From: Uranotaenia lowii
Taxonomy: Eukaryota; Arthropoda; Insecta; Diptera; Culicidae
Direction: 5' to 3'
Assembly: GCF_029784155.1 (NCBI RefSeq)
Contig: NC_073691.1
Location: forward strand, 26,951,976 to 27,015,975
Length of the DNA: 64,000 nt
Shown: positions 35,166 to 46,400 of the stretch, piece after piece
Layout of the letters: each line of letters opens with the position of its first letter
Position numbering within the stretch: the stretch's first letter is position 1
Position numbers and translations under genes: made by a program
Notes under the pieces: generated by a model
Database searches by the model: none
What the model was told of the DNA's origin: nothing
What the model saw: only the letters and a program-made list of their open reading frames with translations

Positions 35166-37500
35166 ATACATCAAATATTTTTAGAGTAATTTTGTGCTAT
35201 CATTAGACAAACTATTACTGTTGTTGAAGAGTTAATTTTCGTTAAGCATTCATTTTTTATCGGCCTTTTCAAACCACAAGTACTGATACAGGCGAAAAAA
35301 GCCGATTTTTAACCAAAATGTATAATTTTCATTTCAACTAGTATGTCTCTTTTGGCTCAATTCTCATGATCATTGATATTGTCGAGAATAAACAAGTACA
35401 GAATACATAAACTTGACCCATATAAAATCTTGTTTCTGAAATGTCCAAAAAGTAGTTGCGTGCCAGCTAATTTCAACATAAAGCTTATCAAAGTGGTGGA
35501 GGGTAGAATTATTCCAAATCCATTAATAAGTAGATGAAAAACATCAAAAATGTGCTTGTATAACTTTGTATTGAGTATATGTTTGTCATTTATTCTTCAA
35601 AGGAAATTTCCGCTGAACCCCTTTATCGAAAATCGTATTTTTCTATTTTATTAGACGGAAAATTCCCTTGAAAGCATTTATAAATTTGCACCAAAACTAT
35701 AGCAGGAAATTAAAAAAATAACCCCATCCGATTAGGCGAATGTCCACCTGTTTATTTCTCTATTATTGTTTCTTTGGTTTCATAAAAGAAATTGTTAAAA
35801 AAGATGTGATTCTCAATAAGAAACATAGTGTGGCTTTCTGGATTCTTATAATTCATATCTGATTTTTCGAAGGAGTTTCAGCTTTGTCCCTTACAAAATG
35901 CAAGAATAAGTTCTAGGTAAGCGAATCCTAACGCCCGATGATATTTGGAAGATAAAGGCCAGTAAGGTAGTGGACTTCATAAGAAACACCATCCCAAACT
36001 GAAATAATGTCTCGATTCGTCTACAACTGACGTCTCAATTAATGATGACTGTACAACGTAATCAGACAAATATTAAATTGGGTTATTCCAAAATAGATTA
36101 AATAAATTGCTCGCAGTGGATTTGCTCATGTAAAAAAAAAAAAAACTAGAATTCTCAACTTGGTAACAAAAATATTTATTTAACAATTTCATTATTTGAA
36201 ACGGCTCATAGCTTTAAGCATAAATATTTATCTTGCATTGAAACTTGGCACGAAAGAAAAATCAACACCCCAGAAAATAATACACTCCTTCTAGTATACC
36301 TTAAGGAAACCAATTGAGGCCCCTTCTTTTCTGCACTTTTCCAAATGACCTGGGCGCAACGATTCAACTTGACCTGAAAGTGTAAGAAAAGCTTTAAACG
36401 CTTTGTTATGTTGAAATGTTTAAAAACCTGTACTTTTTCTCGCGTGGAATGAATCATATGAAATTTTCAGCAAAGATAGTGAATAATGTTCAAAATTTGG
36501 AGCCAATCTGTTGACACACTAAGGACCGCGCGAAAAGTCTGTGTCAGGAAACGCTGAAATTCGGCATTCTATATAACAAAAACCTTTAGACCATATTTTA
36601 AAAGTTTAGTAGCTTTGAGTTACTGAAAAAGTTGTGTTGAATTTCGTAGAATACATGTGTTAAATGATGTATTATGCTAAGAACGACTAAGCGTACTAGA
36701 AAGTTGGCGCCAAGCAGAAGTTCGAACAGAAATGTTTGTTGGCAAGGCTCGCAGTTTCAGTGAGTCATTCATAACAATTGCCCGGTTAACGGTCAAATGT
36801 CCTCAACTTCTTCAATTTTCAACCGATTTTTATCAATAACCACTTGAAATCTTTGTTTAAAATTGATATTAACGGTCAATATAAAATAAGATTTTTTAAT
36901 TGTTACCATCTAGACCAAAACTGTCGATGAAATAAAATTTTCTCTGAAAAAATGCATTTTTTATTATTTTTCCTATCACAACTTTACTAATATCAACAAT
37001 ACTGTTGATCATACGCAAAAATTTAAATTTATGTTATCCAGTCTGAGATATTTGAATATAAGTACAAGTACTTTTTTTTCCAAAATTTAATATTTGGATC
37101 ATAGCTCAAAAACTGTTCTACTGAGATTTGTTTGGATGTCATTTTCAAATTCAGCGCCCGGTTTCACTTTAAAAGTGATCTTCAGTTTACTTTTTTCAAA
37201 ATGCTGTAAGCTAGTGTAATTTAAATTCAATATTTCCGAAACAGCAGAAAACGAATACGAATGAAAACTTCGGATAAAACCAGAAGAGTTGATTGAAAAA
37301 TTCCGCAGCAAAATCTTGAATTTGAATATATTTAATCACAATTTAATTGTGAATTTTCGGTTTAAATATGAGCTTAAGAGAATTTTATTAAGAAAATGAT
37401 AAAAACAAAAAATGAATTCCATTTTTAATGTAAATATCGAAAATACAATACAATACTCTGTTGCTCTTATTTTGATTTTGGAATTCACTCTTCAGTTGTC
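35166..37500. other. AT-rich DNA with a LINE 3'-end fragment
   Basis: No gene recognised. At 36165-36215 the minus strand reads ATGAGCCGTTTCAAATAATG and AATTGTTAAATAAA. This matches the 3' end of the LINE at 51928-52619, so it is probably a very short truncated copy. Confidence 0.45.
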
Positions 37501-38334
37501 AAAATGCCGTCCAAGGAAGAAGAGCAGCATATCAAAAATTGGGCTCGCGCATCGTGAAAATCCGAGCTACTCGCACGAAAAGCTGGCAAAATCGCTAAAA
37601 GTTGCCAAATCAATCGTTACAAATTTAATTAAAGTGTTTGGAGAACGTTTGTCGACAGCCAGGAAGTCTGGATCGGGGGGAAATCGAAAACCGGAAGCCG
37701 TTGAAACGAAAAAGAGAGTTGCCGGTAGTTTCAAGCGAAACCCAAACCTCTCTCTCCGAGATGCCGAAAATAAGCGTGGTGTATCGTCTACAACCGTGCA
37801 ACGAGCCAAAAAACGAACCGGACTATCGACTTACAAGAAGGTAGTGACTCCAAATCGCGATGATAAACAAAATACGACGGCCAAAGCGCGATCCCGGAGG
37901 CTGTACACGACGATGCTGACGAAGTTTGACTGCGTGGTAATGGACGGCGAAACCTACGTCAAAGCCGACTACAAGCAGCTTCCGGGACAGGAGTTTTATA
38001 CGGCAAAAGGAAGGGGAAAGGTAGCAGATATTTTCAAGCACATTAAATGTCAAAGTTCGCGAAGAAATATCTGGTTTGGCAAGCCATCTGTACCTGTGCA
38101 CCCAAAATTCAGCCTCTGTGCCAATGGCGTGTAGTCAATTACATAGCATCATTGGTACAAGAAGATAACGCGATCGGTGCTGATTCGATTTGCTCCCACT
38201 GGCATTAATCTCCCAAGTTAACCGAATTGCGTATGTCTGAAAGAAACAAAATAAAAACGCTTTCACGTCCCTCCCTATCGCATCACAAGACGAAGAAGGA
38301 TGGAAATAAATACCGGCCAACACCGGCAGCCAGC

Positions 38335-38610
38335 GAACCGAGCACTGTGCGTGTGAATGTAGCAAAAGCAACAACAAAAACATCCTTCTAATTCAATCCC
38401 TTCAATCCCCCGGCAAACAACCACGGCCGAGCTGTGCGTGTGTATGCAGTAAAAGCAACAACAAAAAAAACATTCCTTCAATTCAATTCGCCGGCAAACA
38501 ACCACGGCTAAGCTGTGCGTGTGTATGTAGCAAAAGCAACAAGAATATATTCCTTCAATTCACCGGCAAACAAGCACCGGCCAAGCTGCCCGGCTTTAGC
38601 AGCTGTGTAT
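38335..38610. repeat. tandem repeat of about 80-100 bp, roughly three copies
   Basis: Each unit reads approximately CTGTGCGTGTGTATGTAGCA, then AAAGCAACAACAAAAA, CATTCCTTCAATTCAATT and CGCCGGCAAACAACCACGGC. Units start near 38345, 38429 and 38511, with a degraded partial unit after 38590. Confidence 0.75.
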
Positions 38611-38835
38611 ATGTAGCGTGTGTATGTAATAGCAGGCAGTAAGCAAAGCACAGTTCTCATTCAATGGGTTTCCCGTTTCCTCCACTCCCGTTCCCTTTCC
38701 CGTTTCCATCGCAAGACAAATGAATACCTTGAAAGGAGGCCAAACGCCGGGAAGCCACTGTCGTGCGTTTCTTTTGTGATTGATCGGTGGCAGAATGCCT
38801 ATGGCAAATATCCCTCTCCCTGCATGAAGCTCAAA

Positions 38836-38925
38836 TAGTACACTGGTTAAGATGTCGGTCTGGCAAGACCATTTGGTTAGTGATGTGAGTTCGTTTCTCC
38901 CTACGGGCGCTGTGGTTTATATTTT
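38836..38925 (+). repeat. tRNA-like (possible SINE head) segment
   Basis: CACTGGTTAAGATGTCGGTC resembles a pol III A box region. GAGTTCGTTTCTCCC, about 45 nt later, resembles a B box, and a T/A-rich tail follows. It does not fold into a full cloverleaf, so a tRNA gene is not claimed. Confidence 0.35.
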
Positions 38926-39708
38926 TATTTTCTTGTTTCTGGGATGAATTATCCAATAGGAACGAAATCCCATAAAATGTTTTTCTTGTTTTGCTTGAAT
39001 GTAGTGGTCATGCATCATTTTAGTTGGGAGCCGAGTCCTTATGCCAGTTACGGTTTTTCAAACATATCATCTTCGGCACAGTGCACATTTCAGCGCATTA
39101 TCGGCACAGAGATGTGCTTAATAGGCATTGGATTTCTGCAACCTCTTCTATGGGTGTGGCTTTAAAAGCGGCATTTCCATAGCTTCCGGGACTGTCAACC
39201 AAGAAATTTATGTGAAAGAATGTTTCAATAAACGTCTGCTGCCTTTCCTGAAGAAACACGGTCGTTCCGTACTGTTTTGGCCGGATTTGGCACCTTGCCG
39301 TTACGGTAAAAAGGCCATGGAGTGGTACGCCGCCAACAACGTGCAGGTGGTTTCCAAGGACAAGAACCCTCCCAACACGCCAGAGCTCCGCCCAATTGAG
39401 AAATACTGGGCTATTGTCAAGCGGAACCTAAAGAAGACCAAAAAACTGCTAAGGACTAGCAGCAGTTCAAGGCAAACTGGCTTTCTGCGGCGAAGAAGGT
39501 GGACAAGGTGGCTGTACAAAATCTGATGGCAGGGTTAAGCGTAAGGCCCGGCAATTCGGATTTGGAAAAGCGGAAGCCTAACTGAATATTTTTCCTGAAT
39601 TTTATACTAATTAAACTTGAAAAAGAAATTTAAAATGATTTTTTAAATAAACGATTTCACCGATTTACACGCGTTTTCCCTTGACCAAATTTTGACCGTA
39701 TCACCCTT

Positions 39709-41160
39709 TTCTTATAAAGTCTAAATTGAGCATTAAAAATTAGCTTAAAAGTTGATACTTCTAATCATTTAGCGAACTTATTATAGATCAATCGTTTGAA
39801 AATTGAAGAATAAAAAAAACATAGAAATCATAAGTTTATAGACATTGATAACAACTTTGTTTCATTCTGCCTAAGATACAGTAAAGAGTTACAATGATCT
39901 AAAAAGGTAAATTCTAAATTTCTGAATCTGTAAATATATCATTGGAGGTATTTCTGCCATTACTAAAAAAAAGTTTAAAAAAGGGTTTATTTCATTTTAC
40001 AAATTTGTTGAAGCATGCAAAACTATTTGATTTTTGTTTTAAAAATTATCTAAAACTTAATTAGGTTTCATTTTTTTAAATTCTTTCAAATTTCCGTATT
40101 TTGCAGAACGGGGAAAACGAAACAAAAAGAAAACTTCAATAACTTTTTTCACAGAAGTCAAAACTATTTGCGATCTTGTGAAAATTGTTAATGGATCGAT
40201 GAATGAAGCTATTTTACAAAGAGATGTCACCACCAGCGTGTATAGCTGACAAACCTCTCGTCAAAGAAAACGACTCGCGTAACATTTTATAAGGGCGACA
40301 CCAGCGGTTGGTTCCAATCGAGAAGAATGTGTTTGAGCTTTCGGAATATCTTTGCAATAACTATTGAGAATCAAACATAACTTGTTCAAAAACTAATGCT
40401 CGACATTCAATTACCGTTTGTTGATTATCTTTTAAAAAAAGTGCATTTTTTCAGTAAGTTTTTGATATTTTCAAGTTTTACCCCAAAATTCTCCCTCCCC
40501 CCTCCGTCCACACGACCTTGTTAAATCTCATCACATCATCAAGAAGTATGTAAAAAAAAGGATTAGAACTTGGCTCAATACTAAGGACTGTATTCGAAAA
40601 AATAGAGCACTTTCTTCAAGGTAGACCTTTAATAAAAATTATTCAATTTTTAATTTTGTTTATTAATTTACAGTGAATTAAATTTAAAGTGTAATATTCA
40701 AATCTGTTAGTTGATTTTGAGATAAGCAAAAAAATTAGATGTTTTTTTAACAAACAGTTTTTTAAACCATCTTTCTTACACACTAACCAACTTTTTTAAT
40801 TCTTGTTATTTTTGACCTTTCCTATTTCCCTAAACTTTTGTTTCGAAATCACTCAAAAATTTTTACACTTGGTTTTGACGACTTTGGTAAACCAGATATA
40901 CTGTAATATTTGTCTATTTCCAAAAATCCTCTGGCTATTAAAGAAACAAGAATCGGTTTCCTTAAAGTATATCAAAGTTTTTTTAATTGACGGCCTGGAA
41001 TTAGGTTCAATTTGGTGGAAAAGGATTTCCAATTCTAGACAATTTTAGCGGCAAAATCTGCTGTTTAAAAATGAAGTTAGGAAAACATTGACTATACAAG
41101 AGTTTAATTGATGAATCTTCGAGTAAATCTCAGTTTATTGATCTTTTTCGATACATTTTC
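39709..41160. other. AT-rich DNA, nothing recognised
   Basis: No gene or repeat structure seen. Confidence 0.5.
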
Positions 41161-42793
41161 TATCTTGTATCCCGTGTTAGAAGAGGCGTAGTCTCCGACT
41201 ATTATGCCATTTCGCCAGATTTCCAAAAACGTTGAATCCTCTCATTTCGCACCAAGCGGAAAACGACCTTTGTTGTAAGCTGGCTAAATTTCCCTCCAAA
41301 AACATTCAACTACAAAATGAAGCTAATCTGGCCGGCCATCATCCGGCGAGGCCAAGATCAATTTGACGTCAATGTCCATTTGGGAAACAAATAAATTCGA
41401 GAGCCAGAGCTCCAGTCTGCTGTTTAGATAAACGCTGGGAAGCGGAAAATTCGGGGGAAAAAAGAAATAAAAGAATTCGGAAAAACAGAAAATTTACCAC
41501 AAAACATGCACAGTCTTTTCCTCTGTCTAGTCAGCCTTGAGGGAAATGTTGTTGCTGTCAGAGAGTATGGAAATTCCTAATAAATTCGACTTCTTCGATG
41601 GAAAAAGCGGCCAAACTTTGTCGGCTGGCGCTGATGTCAGCTTTGCCATAACTTGTTTGAGATATTTTAGGTTTGATCTTAGAGAATACTAAATGTCAAT
41701 TAGTCCTATACACCGTGAACTAGAAGGGTTGATTGAAAAAAAAATGTATTTTCTTTAAAATTGAGATTTTCTCAAAACTTAAAAATTCAAATGGAGACAA
41801 ACCCTTTTACAAGAAAGGTAATAAATTTCGACCGTTATGGTGAAAAATTCGCGTAAAATATGACACTGTAGAGGCGCTCAGTGATATTTTCCAAGTGCAA
41901 ACACAATCGGTAACGGTCATAAATTTTCCTCTTTGTTGCTGCTTGCCATCAACTGCTTTTCGGAGGGTGGTCGAAAAGTTTAAAACCAAGATTCAAGAAA
42001 GAAAAAAAATAGGAAAAAAACAAAAACCGAAACATCAAAAACTTAAGATCCAAAATGGATTCGAAACAGATCCATATTCATTTTGTGCAGCTAAGTGCAA
42101 ACACAGGGCAAAAATTCGCAAACGGAATAAAAAAAACTTTAACCGTTTGTATCTCGTAAATCACTCACGTGTGTCGTTGTCTTGGAACACACGAGAAAAG
42201 ATCAATTTTCGGCTGCCTACTTTTGAGAAGGGATCGCCAATGGCCGACGAAACAGTTTCGACTCAAAAGCACCATCACAGCAACTCGCCGAAAAGGTCAA
42301 AATTTCCATTTTCCCAACGCGGAGAGATGCATCCATTTGGCGTGGAAATTAAGCCGCCCACGCGTTTTGCACACATGTGAACTTGGATCGGAAATTTTCT
42401 GTATGTTTTCTTTTCCACTTCCCCTCGGAGTTTGAGGTTAGGTTGGAAGAAAGCCGAGAAAAGTGGTGTGGTGTGTGGTTAAGCAGATCGCGCGCTCATC
42501 CATCCGGTTGGCGCGCGTTTTAACTTAAACTGACGACTACGCGAAGAGAGAATTTCTCCTGCGCGTCGCGATAGTTTTTACACACGTGAGATTTTTCACG
42601 AACCAACCATATCATGAACGGGATGAGGGCGGCCGGTCGGCCAAACGGAACTTCCGAGAGGAAACAAACGGATGGGGCTGGTGGGCGGATGAACGGACAA
42701 ACGGTACAATATTTACCAACTCTCAAGTGGAGGATTAAGGTCTGGTCTGGCTGTCCGTCTTCCGAACGAACAAAATTTTGCGAATTTTCCAAC
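41161..42793 (+). promoter_or_regulatory. Chd64: unique, GC-richer island upstream of the Chd64 distal promoter
   Basis: Two blocks (41161-41660 and 41880-42793) have balanced composition and no repeat signature, unlike the flanks. The second leads directly into the Inr/DPE start at 42796 and includes clustered CpG-rich words such as GATCGCGCGCTC and GGTTGGCGCGCG. Enhancer and promoter-proximal DNA for the head-to-head calponin-family genes is the likely role. Confidence 0.45.
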
Positions 42794-42828
42794 TCAGTCT
42801 GGTGCTAGAAATCGGCGCGAACGGATCT
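42794..42828 (+). promoter_or_regulatory. Chd64: Inr + MTE/DPE core promoter, probable Chd64 distal TSS
   Basis: The initiator TCAGTC (42794-42799, A+1 at 42796) matches the insect consensus TCAKTY. At exactly +28 lies GGATCT (42823-42828), a full match to the DPE consensus RGWYV plus T. Bases +18 to +27 (CGGCGCGAAC) match 7 of 10 positions of the motif ten element. No TATA box is needed for this promoter class. It points along the plus strand toward Chd64, whose first coding exon is 10.9 kb downstream. Confidence 0.6.
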
Positions 42829-42972
42829 ACCGGTGATTTCCTAATAAACTAAAGGAAAAAAAAGTTCGATTAGGACGCTTTTCCCCTAAAAAAGTGTTGA
42901 TCACTTACCGGGAGTGAATTTGGTGGTTTAGTGAAATTTTGACAGTTCTTACAAACATATAATTCAAATACA

Positions 42973-42978
42973 ATGGCG
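42973..42978 (+). CDS. Chd64: possible alternative two-codon first exon of Chd64 (M-A)
   Basis: About 177 nt downstream of the predicted TSS, ACA-ATG-GCG is followed at once by GTAACT. An ATG with A at -3 and a phase-0 donor could splice directly to the phase-0 acceptor at 55875, giving a protein starting M-A-P-R-N-K. The donor is only moderate and the exon minimal, so this is speculative. Confidence 0.25.
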
Positions 42979-43390
42979 GTAACTTTTTTTTCATGTGTGC
43001 TATACTTTAAAAAAACATATTCAAAATATTATGTATTTAAGAAATTCAGGGAAACCTTGTTGGTTGCAGAATTTGAAATCCGAGTTTAGAACCAGAATTT
43101 AGAATGAGAAACTTCGACTTAGGATCAAATATAAGATATTTTGTGTTTTCGATAGCTGAGCAAGTGTGTTAAACTTAGAAGCATAGATTCGACAAAATCG
43201 ACCACAAAACATTCGGTCACTCAAAAATAAAAAAAAATTAATTAAATTTGGTTTAGTGATTTCTAAGATACACAATGCCTAATGTCTATTATTTTACGAC
43301 TGGTTTTGAATTAGTAACAAGGTTTGTTTCAAGGTTTGAATTGAAGTAACAAGGTTTGTTACTTTATCGGTTTTCAATGCATTCGAAAGA
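42979..43390. other. AT-rich DNA, nothing recognised
   Basis: Contains a CTGAAT-like patch at 43065-43130. Confidence 0.5.
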
Positions 43391-44470
43391 TGAATCATGA
43401 TATTGCCATCGGAAAGCTCGTGCGTTTAGGATTTTGTGGATCTCTTATTGGCTGGTTCCGCAGTTTTCAGCTTCATCAGGCGTGCCTCAGGGAAGTCAGT
43501 TAGGGCCGTTAGAATTCCTAATATACTTCAATGACGTGCTGCAACTTCTCGATGGACCAAAATTAGCGTATGCCGATGACTTGAAGCTGTACTTCTCTGT
43601 CAATTGCCCCGAAGATGTGAACTTCCTGCAGAACCAGTTTAACCTCTTTGCCTCCTGGTGTGATGCCAATCGCCTACCTTCAAACAGTAGTAAATGCGCA
43701 GTAATATCATTTTCCCGCAAATGACGCCCGTTCTCAGCCGTTTATTTCCTTTGAAACGATGCAATCTCTCGAGCTCAACACGTGAAAGATCTTGGTGTGA
43801 TCCTTGACGTGCGGCTGGATTTTAAGAATCATATCAACTATATCGTTGACAAGGCCTCCAGAAGCCTGGGTCTTCTTTTCCGCATGACGAAGGACTTTAA
43901 GGACATCTACTGCCTAAAGAGTCTTTACTGTAGTCTGGTTCGATCGATCCTTGAATATGCTTCTGCGGTTTGGTGCCCATATTATCAAAACGGTTCTGAT
44001 CGCATCTAAGTATGCACTTCGACACTTAAACTGGCAAGACCCTTTTCGACTTCCCAGCTACGAAAGCCGCTGCCGCCTGATCGATATCGACACGCTGCAA
44101 GCCCGCAGGACCGCCACTCGTGCGTCTTGCGTCGCTGATCTGCTTTCATCAAGTATCGACTCTCCCGCACTTTTGGAAGTTCTTACACTTAGCGTCCGAC
44201 CTCGTGGTTTGAGGAATCGGGATCTTCAGCTCTTCGTTCCTATGCGACTAAACAGTTACGGGGCCAACTCTGCAATAATTGGCGTCATCAAGACTTTTAA
44301 CCGCTTCTCAGAGCATTTTGATTTTGACGCTCCGAAGGTTGTATTCCAAAAAAGAATTCTTAGTGTTCTAAGTTCAGTGTAGATTTGTATTTGTAGTTAG
44401 TCTCTTAATTTTTAAATATCATTTGGATCAATATACATATGATCTGTTGATTTAATAATAATAATAACAA
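43391..44470 (+). pseudogene. 5'-truncated non-LTR retrotransposon (LINE), reverse transcriptase 3' half
   Basis: The plus strand encodes the middle and end of a LINE reverse transcriptase: S-G-V-P-Q-G-S-Q-L-G-P-L, the catalytic Y-A-D-D-L-K-L, N-S-S-K-C-A-V-I-S-F, K-D-L-G-V-I-L-D, and a C-terminal L-V-R-S-I-L-E-Y-A-S-A-V-W thumb. It reaches a final stop at 44380. The frame is broken at least twice (near 43725 and 44005). An (AAT)n tail at about 44455-44470 marks the 3' end, as in Jockey/I-group elements. It lacks the endonuclease and is inactive. Confidence 0.88.
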
Positions 44471-44959
44471 TGCTTGATTTTACATAAAACAAGGTTTATG
44501 TAATATTGTTTATAGTAGAGCATTTTCCAACCTGAATCCTTTAGAACACTTTTCAAGATTGTTACAAACCCTGAATCTCTATATTGAAAGAGTTTATAAA
44601 AATGCTATGACTCAATCGCAATACTTAAAAAAAAAATCATTACAATACAAGCCAGATGTTTAAACAACTTTTGGTGCCTTTAGATGAATACTTTTACACC
44701 CATAGACGAGTTTGCAAAAATTCAATGCCAGTTTAGCAAATCTCTGTGCCGAAAATACGCTGAAAAGTGTACTGTACCAAAGATGATATGATTGGAAAAG
44801 CACTACTGGCACTACTGGGAAAAAGTTTCTCGTTTCGTTATACGACGGTCAGCTATTTCTTCTTCGACTTAGACAGAAATCGCTTAGAACGCTCAAGACG
44901 CAGTGATTTAATTCGTTTTTCAAATGGCGCTTTGCTCTTGCTTTTGATGATGCATTTAA
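44471..44959. other. AT-rich DNA between two LINE copies
   Basis: No feature recognised. The upstream limit of the next LINE is uncertain. Confidence 0.45.
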
Positions 44960-46400
44960 GTCTTGGCATCCTTCCAAATAAACGAATTTTGAATCAAAAA
45001 TTGCTTCCTGAGCCAGGCATCCGGATGGATCTTACTAATAGCTGTCAAGCACAAACTAAAAACAACCCTCTTGTTATCGAAAACTGTGAACTTCTGGAAC
45101 AAACCGTTGTTAAAATCGATGTTGGCTGGAGTTTTTTGTTCCTTCGTTGCCTATATCCACGACCTAATTGCTGCCTCCTAAATCACGACAGCCACTCTGC
45201 TGCAGTCCAAAAAATAATGAGCATAGCTTCTGTACGTGCCACAGTTATCGTTGTCGGTGATTATAATCTCCCGAACCTTCTTTGGACCTACGACCAAGAC
45301 ATGAACATCTACCTTCAAATTCTTCAACCGATCATGAAATCGCTCTATCACCCATTTCAATCTTTTCTACGTCTATTGCCTTGAAATCACCCATAGCGTA
45401 TGTCCTCAAGTAGAATCTGTTGGAAAGCTGGTTTCAGTAAATGTGACTATGATCTGGTAACTGCTGCGTTGGATTCAACAGATTGGGAATCCTTTGAAGC
45501 TGCCGACGATGTTGGCTCCGCTCTGGATGCTTTGTATGGAAAAATGTAGGCAGTTTTAAGGCAAAACGTACCGTTGAAGCGTTCAAAAAGTCTCTAATCT
45601 ATGAACCACGATTGGTGGAACTCCGATCTTACACAACTTTGCAACCAACTACGGAAGGCTCGTAAAAGTTTCAACAGTAATCGTTCTGAAGATCGAAGAC
45701 GTCGATTCCGATCCTTAAAGAACGAATTTGAAAATTTAAATGATCTGGTCCATCGTCGACATGTTTCTGAATTAAAAAAAAAAAATTAAAAGCGATCCCT
45801 CATCTTCCTGGCAATATTTTAAAAATAGAAAACGAAACGCATGAATTCCCGTTGATTTGGCTCTTGATGGTGCCATTGCTTCCAACATGTTTGCAGACTT
45901 TGTGTTTATTGTTCAGCTGGTACTGACACAGACAGCAACTACCTCGTCTCTTTACAATCCAACGATATCCACTTGCCTGTACCGTGCTTCACTGTTCAGG
46001 AAATCTACAAAAAGTTGTCCGCAGTTGACCCAACGAAGGGTGATAACATACACATACCTTCCGCGTTTATAAAACTATGTGCTGCACCTTTAGCTGCCCC
46101 GATTTGCTGAGATCTAAACCGGTCAATCACAGAAAGATCGTTCCCCGCCGCTATCTCATCTAAATCGGGAAACGTTTACAGTTTACAGCGTGGAAAACTA
46201 CCGTCCTATTTCGATTTTGAACTCCATCTCGAAGATGTTTAAAGACTTGATGCACAAACGGATATATGCTGCCTTTGATCTGCGAGGCTCAACATGGTTT
46301 CGTGAAAAAAAGGTCGACCGTTGCCAACCTGATGAGTGATGTGCTACGTCAGCTCATTGAGTGACTGTATCGAGAAAGGTTGTCAAGTCGATTCAATCTA
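44960..46400 (+). pseudogene. non-LTR retrotransposon (LINE), endonuclease to early RT; 5' part of a split copy
   Basis: The plus strand shows an APE-type endonuclease end (V-I-V-V-G-D-Y-N-L-P-N-L-L-W, 45245-45290) and a linker with W-W-N-S-D-L-T. The RT start follows, D-P-T-K-G-D-N-I-H-I-P-S-A-F-I (46030-46072), then S-G-N-V-Y and a degraded R-S-T-V-A-N-L. Multiple frameshifts and stops are present. The copy stops at the TA dinucleotide 46399-46400, where a mariner element is inserted, and continues at 47678. The reading resumes directly in I-D-F-A-K-A-F-D, so both parts are one former element. Confidence 0.88.

Larger units (their letters stand above)
38099..39158. mobile_element. about 1.06-kb insertion splitting the DD37E transposase
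   Basis: The transposase reads straight across if this segment is removed. TGTG is present at both junctions (38095-38098 and 39155-39158) and may be a 4-bp target duplication. No inverted ends are seen. The insert contains a tandem repeat and a tRNA-like segment, listed separately, and no ORF of note. Confidence 0.7.
37504..39708 (+). pseudogene. ITmD37E-type (DD37E) Tc1/mariner transposase, broken
   Basis: The N-terminal helix-turn-helix part (from the ATG at 37504, frameshifted near 37550) runs through E-N-P-S-Y-S-H-E-K-L and on to the first catalytic aspartate in V-V-M-D-G-E-T-Y-V-K (37943-37972). About 1.06 kb of foreign DNA (38099-39158) then splits the frame. It resumes with T-V-N-Q-E-I-Y-V-K-E-C, the second aspartate in W-P-D-L-A-P-C-R-Y-G-K, and the glutamate in L-R-P-I-E-K-Y-W. 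Exactly 37 residues separate that aspartate and glutamate, the defining spacing of the mosquito ITmD37E group. A frameshift follows near 39455. The right terminus, reverse-complemented, reads AGGGTGATACGGTCAAAATT. No matching left terminus was found, so the element is truncated and dead. Confidence 0.9.

Noticed and set aside
38836..38925. tRNA gene
   Set aside because: A- and B-box-like words are present, but acceptor and anticodon stems do not pair.
42904..42960. Strong minus-strand donor CCCG|GTAAGTGATC as the missing Mp20-like exon 1
   Set aside because: The only ATG frame into it ends in phase 2, incompatible with exon 2. It could still be a non-coding leader exon, but nothing supports that.
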